A stretch of DNA of 5,410 nucleotides, taken from Nanobdellota archaeon. GTDB taxonomy: Archaea; Nanobdellota; Nanobdellia; Pacearchaeales; GW2011-AR1. Each line of letters begins with the position of its first letter. Position 1 is the stretch's first letter. The stretch spans positions 1 to 5,410 of the forward strand of contig JAHJMH010000012.1 of the NCBI GenBank assembly GCA_018821425.1. Direction: 5' to 3'. Of this stretch, positions 4,661 to 5,410 are shown piece after piece. The notes beneath the pieces are model-generated. The model was not told where the DNA came from. It worked only from the letters and a program-made list of their open reading frames with translations, and did no database searches. The translations under genes were made by a program, and so were the position numbers.

Positions 4661-5191
4661 ATGGAAGAAAATAGGCACTCTGAATGGATTAAGAATTCAA
4701 TTGGTTTAATGTATATTGAAATGCTTTTAGTTGGAAATGCTCAAGGATTAGGCATATTGGATGTAGAATTAATTGAGGAATTTCCAAAATTAAAAATAAA
4801 TTCGCAATTAGATGGAGACCGCCTAAGAAAACTTAGACATGTTACCATCTCAGAATTATGGGTGATGGGAACTTATGAATTGATTAGACTAATAAATGAG
4901 ATAAATAAAAAAAGAAATTTTCTAAATGAAAATTCAAAGGAAAAACTTAAGAAAAATTTAACTATTTTTACAGAGGTTAGAACTCCTCTAACTAAATTTC
5001 AAAAACAAGGCAAGGAAAAAAGATTGTATTCTAAGATAGCAACAAAAAATCTTTTTTATTCTGATAAGGGTGTTGGATGGAATTTTTATGATGGAAAAAA
5101 GAAGGAAGTATTTTATCGTAAGGATTTAGGAGATTTGTTTTTAGAGTTGTTGAAAGAAATAAAGAACGATGTTTTCAAAAGTGCCCAATAA
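4661..5191 (+). CDS. Uncharacterised 176-residue protein
   Basis: No named family is recognised. It has no signal peptide and no membrane helix. Residues 1-45 are amphipathic. Residues 56-82 form a helix with TISELWVMGTYELIRLINEI, an aromatic pattern I associate with uncharacterised helical (HEPN-like) proteins; this is an impression only. A Lys-rich helical middle follows (83-103), then VRTPLTKFQKQGK (106-118). The end has a conserved-looking GVGWNFYDGKKKEVFYRKDL followed by the helix GDLFLELLKEI (137-167). The frame is intact, Lys-rich and A/T-biased (many AAA and TTA codons), more so than the elongation factor gene, which could reflect transfer or low expression. ATG 4661 is chosen for its TATA spacing. 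The stop codon lies inside the base of the hairpin at 5187-5219. Confidence 0.8.
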   Translation: MEENRHSEWIKNSIGLMYIEMLLVGNAQGLGILDVELIEEFPKLKINSQLDGDRLRKLRHVTISELWVMGTYELIRLINEINKKRNFLNENSKEKLKKNLTIFTEVRTPLTKFQKQGKEKRLYSKIATKNLFYSDKGVGWNFYDGKKKEVFYRKDLGDLFLELLKEIKNDVFKSAQ

Positions 5192-5219
5192 ATAATTTCG
5201 GCGAAGCCGACTATTTATT
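5187..5219 (+). terminator. Stem-loop at the stop codon of the 176-residue protein gene
   Basis: AATAAATA (5187-5194) pairs with TATTTATT (5212-5219), and TCGGC (5198-5202) pairs with GCCGA (5206-5210). They are separated by a small internal loop and capped by GAA. The TAA stop (5189-5191) sits in the 5' arm, and T-rich DNA follows (5214-5227). It is likely a 3'-end or termination structure. Confidence 0.45.
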
Positions 5220-5220
5220 T

Positions 5221-5410
5221 TATCTTTGATAAAACCGCACGCTCTTTCTTAGAGATTATGTCTACTTTTTATTTTCAGCAATTTCGTTTAATCAGCGATG
5301 TTATGCGACAATTTTTAATCCCGCATTTGAGCGTTAAACGAAGATATCAAATCAGAATTTGAGGTTTACCGACGCTGATAAGGAGATTGTAAATTGAAAT
5401 GAATATAGGG
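5221..5410. other. Intergenic region with nested inverted repeats, possible structured RNA or leader
   Basis: I see no convincing gene in these 190 bases. Nested perfect inverted repeats are present: TTTGATA (5225-5231)/TATCAAA (5345-5351) encloses TTCGTTTAA (5283-5291)/TTAAACGAA (5334-5342), which encloses ATGCG (5303-5307)/CGCAT (5322-5326). A small CTCT/AGAG hairpin (5242-5254) lies in the outer loop. CAAAT/ATTTG (5348-5361) would compete with the outer stem. A GGAG (5382-5385) precedes ATG 5399, which could begin a gene beyond the edge, but only four codons are visible. Its function and strand are unknown. Confidence 0.35.

Noticed and set aside
5338..5396. Plus-strand frame ending RFTDADKEIVN before TGA 5396
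   Set aside because: Only 19 codons after an in-frame stop and no start codon. The protein-like look may be chance.
1..5410. CRISPR array or tRNA gene
   Set aside because: No regularly spaced direct repeats and no cloverleaf with a T-loop motif were seen on either strand.
5399..5410. Start of a further plus-strand gene at ATG 5399 after GGAG
   Set aside because: Only four codons are visible and the spacing to GGAG is long (13 nt), so it is noted only within the intergenic entry.

Overview
The window is A+T-rich and almost certainly archaeal. Its one housekeeping gene encodes the archaeal/eukaryotic-type elongation factor 1-alpha. Several starts have a TATA-like box centred about 25 nt upstream, as expected for short-leader or leaderless archaeal transcripts. 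Short genes, toxin-antitoxin pieces and gene debris would suit a small-genome (DPANN-like, e.g. Woesearchaeota/Pacearchaeota) archaeon, but that placement is inference.

Layout, left to right. (1) 1-329, minus strand: the first 109 residues of an IS200/IS605 TnpA, cut by the window edge. Behind its start (about 340-486) are two perfect hairpins and a TTGAAC motif that look like element ends. (2) 487-669: a plus-strand RelE-type toxin missing its N-terminus exactly where the IS-end-like sequence stops, so probably IS-disrupted. (3) 741-1074: an unknown gene of about 110 codons, broken by one extra A. (4) 1105-1698: a PAP2-family membrane phosphatase. (5) 1800-3086: elongation factor 1-alpha with its own promoter. 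(6) 3215-4086: an oddly arranged HicAB toxin-antitoxin locus. The HicB-like antitoxin is on the plus strand. The HicA toxin is convergent, overlaps it by 12 bp, and follows 5 nt behind a gene for a putative winged-helix protein. (7) 4182-4340: the last 52 codons of what looks like a type IIG/Eco57I-like DNA methyltransferase (minus strand). (8) 4393-4610: a small two-helix membrane protein gene with a one-base frameshift (minus strand). It is divergent from (9) 4661-5191, an intact 176-residue protein of unknown function. (10) 5192-5410: no convincing gene, but a long hairpin at the stop codon followed by nested inverted repeats.

Taken together, this is a core translation gene sitting in accessory DNA: transposon ends, toxin-antitoxin modules, a restriction-modification relic and two single-base frameshifts. 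Apart from the HicA operon and possibly genes 3 and 4, the genes look independently transcribed. The best candidate for something unusual is the HicB >< HicA - winged-helix locus. The next best are the IS end junction and the structured non-coding right edge.
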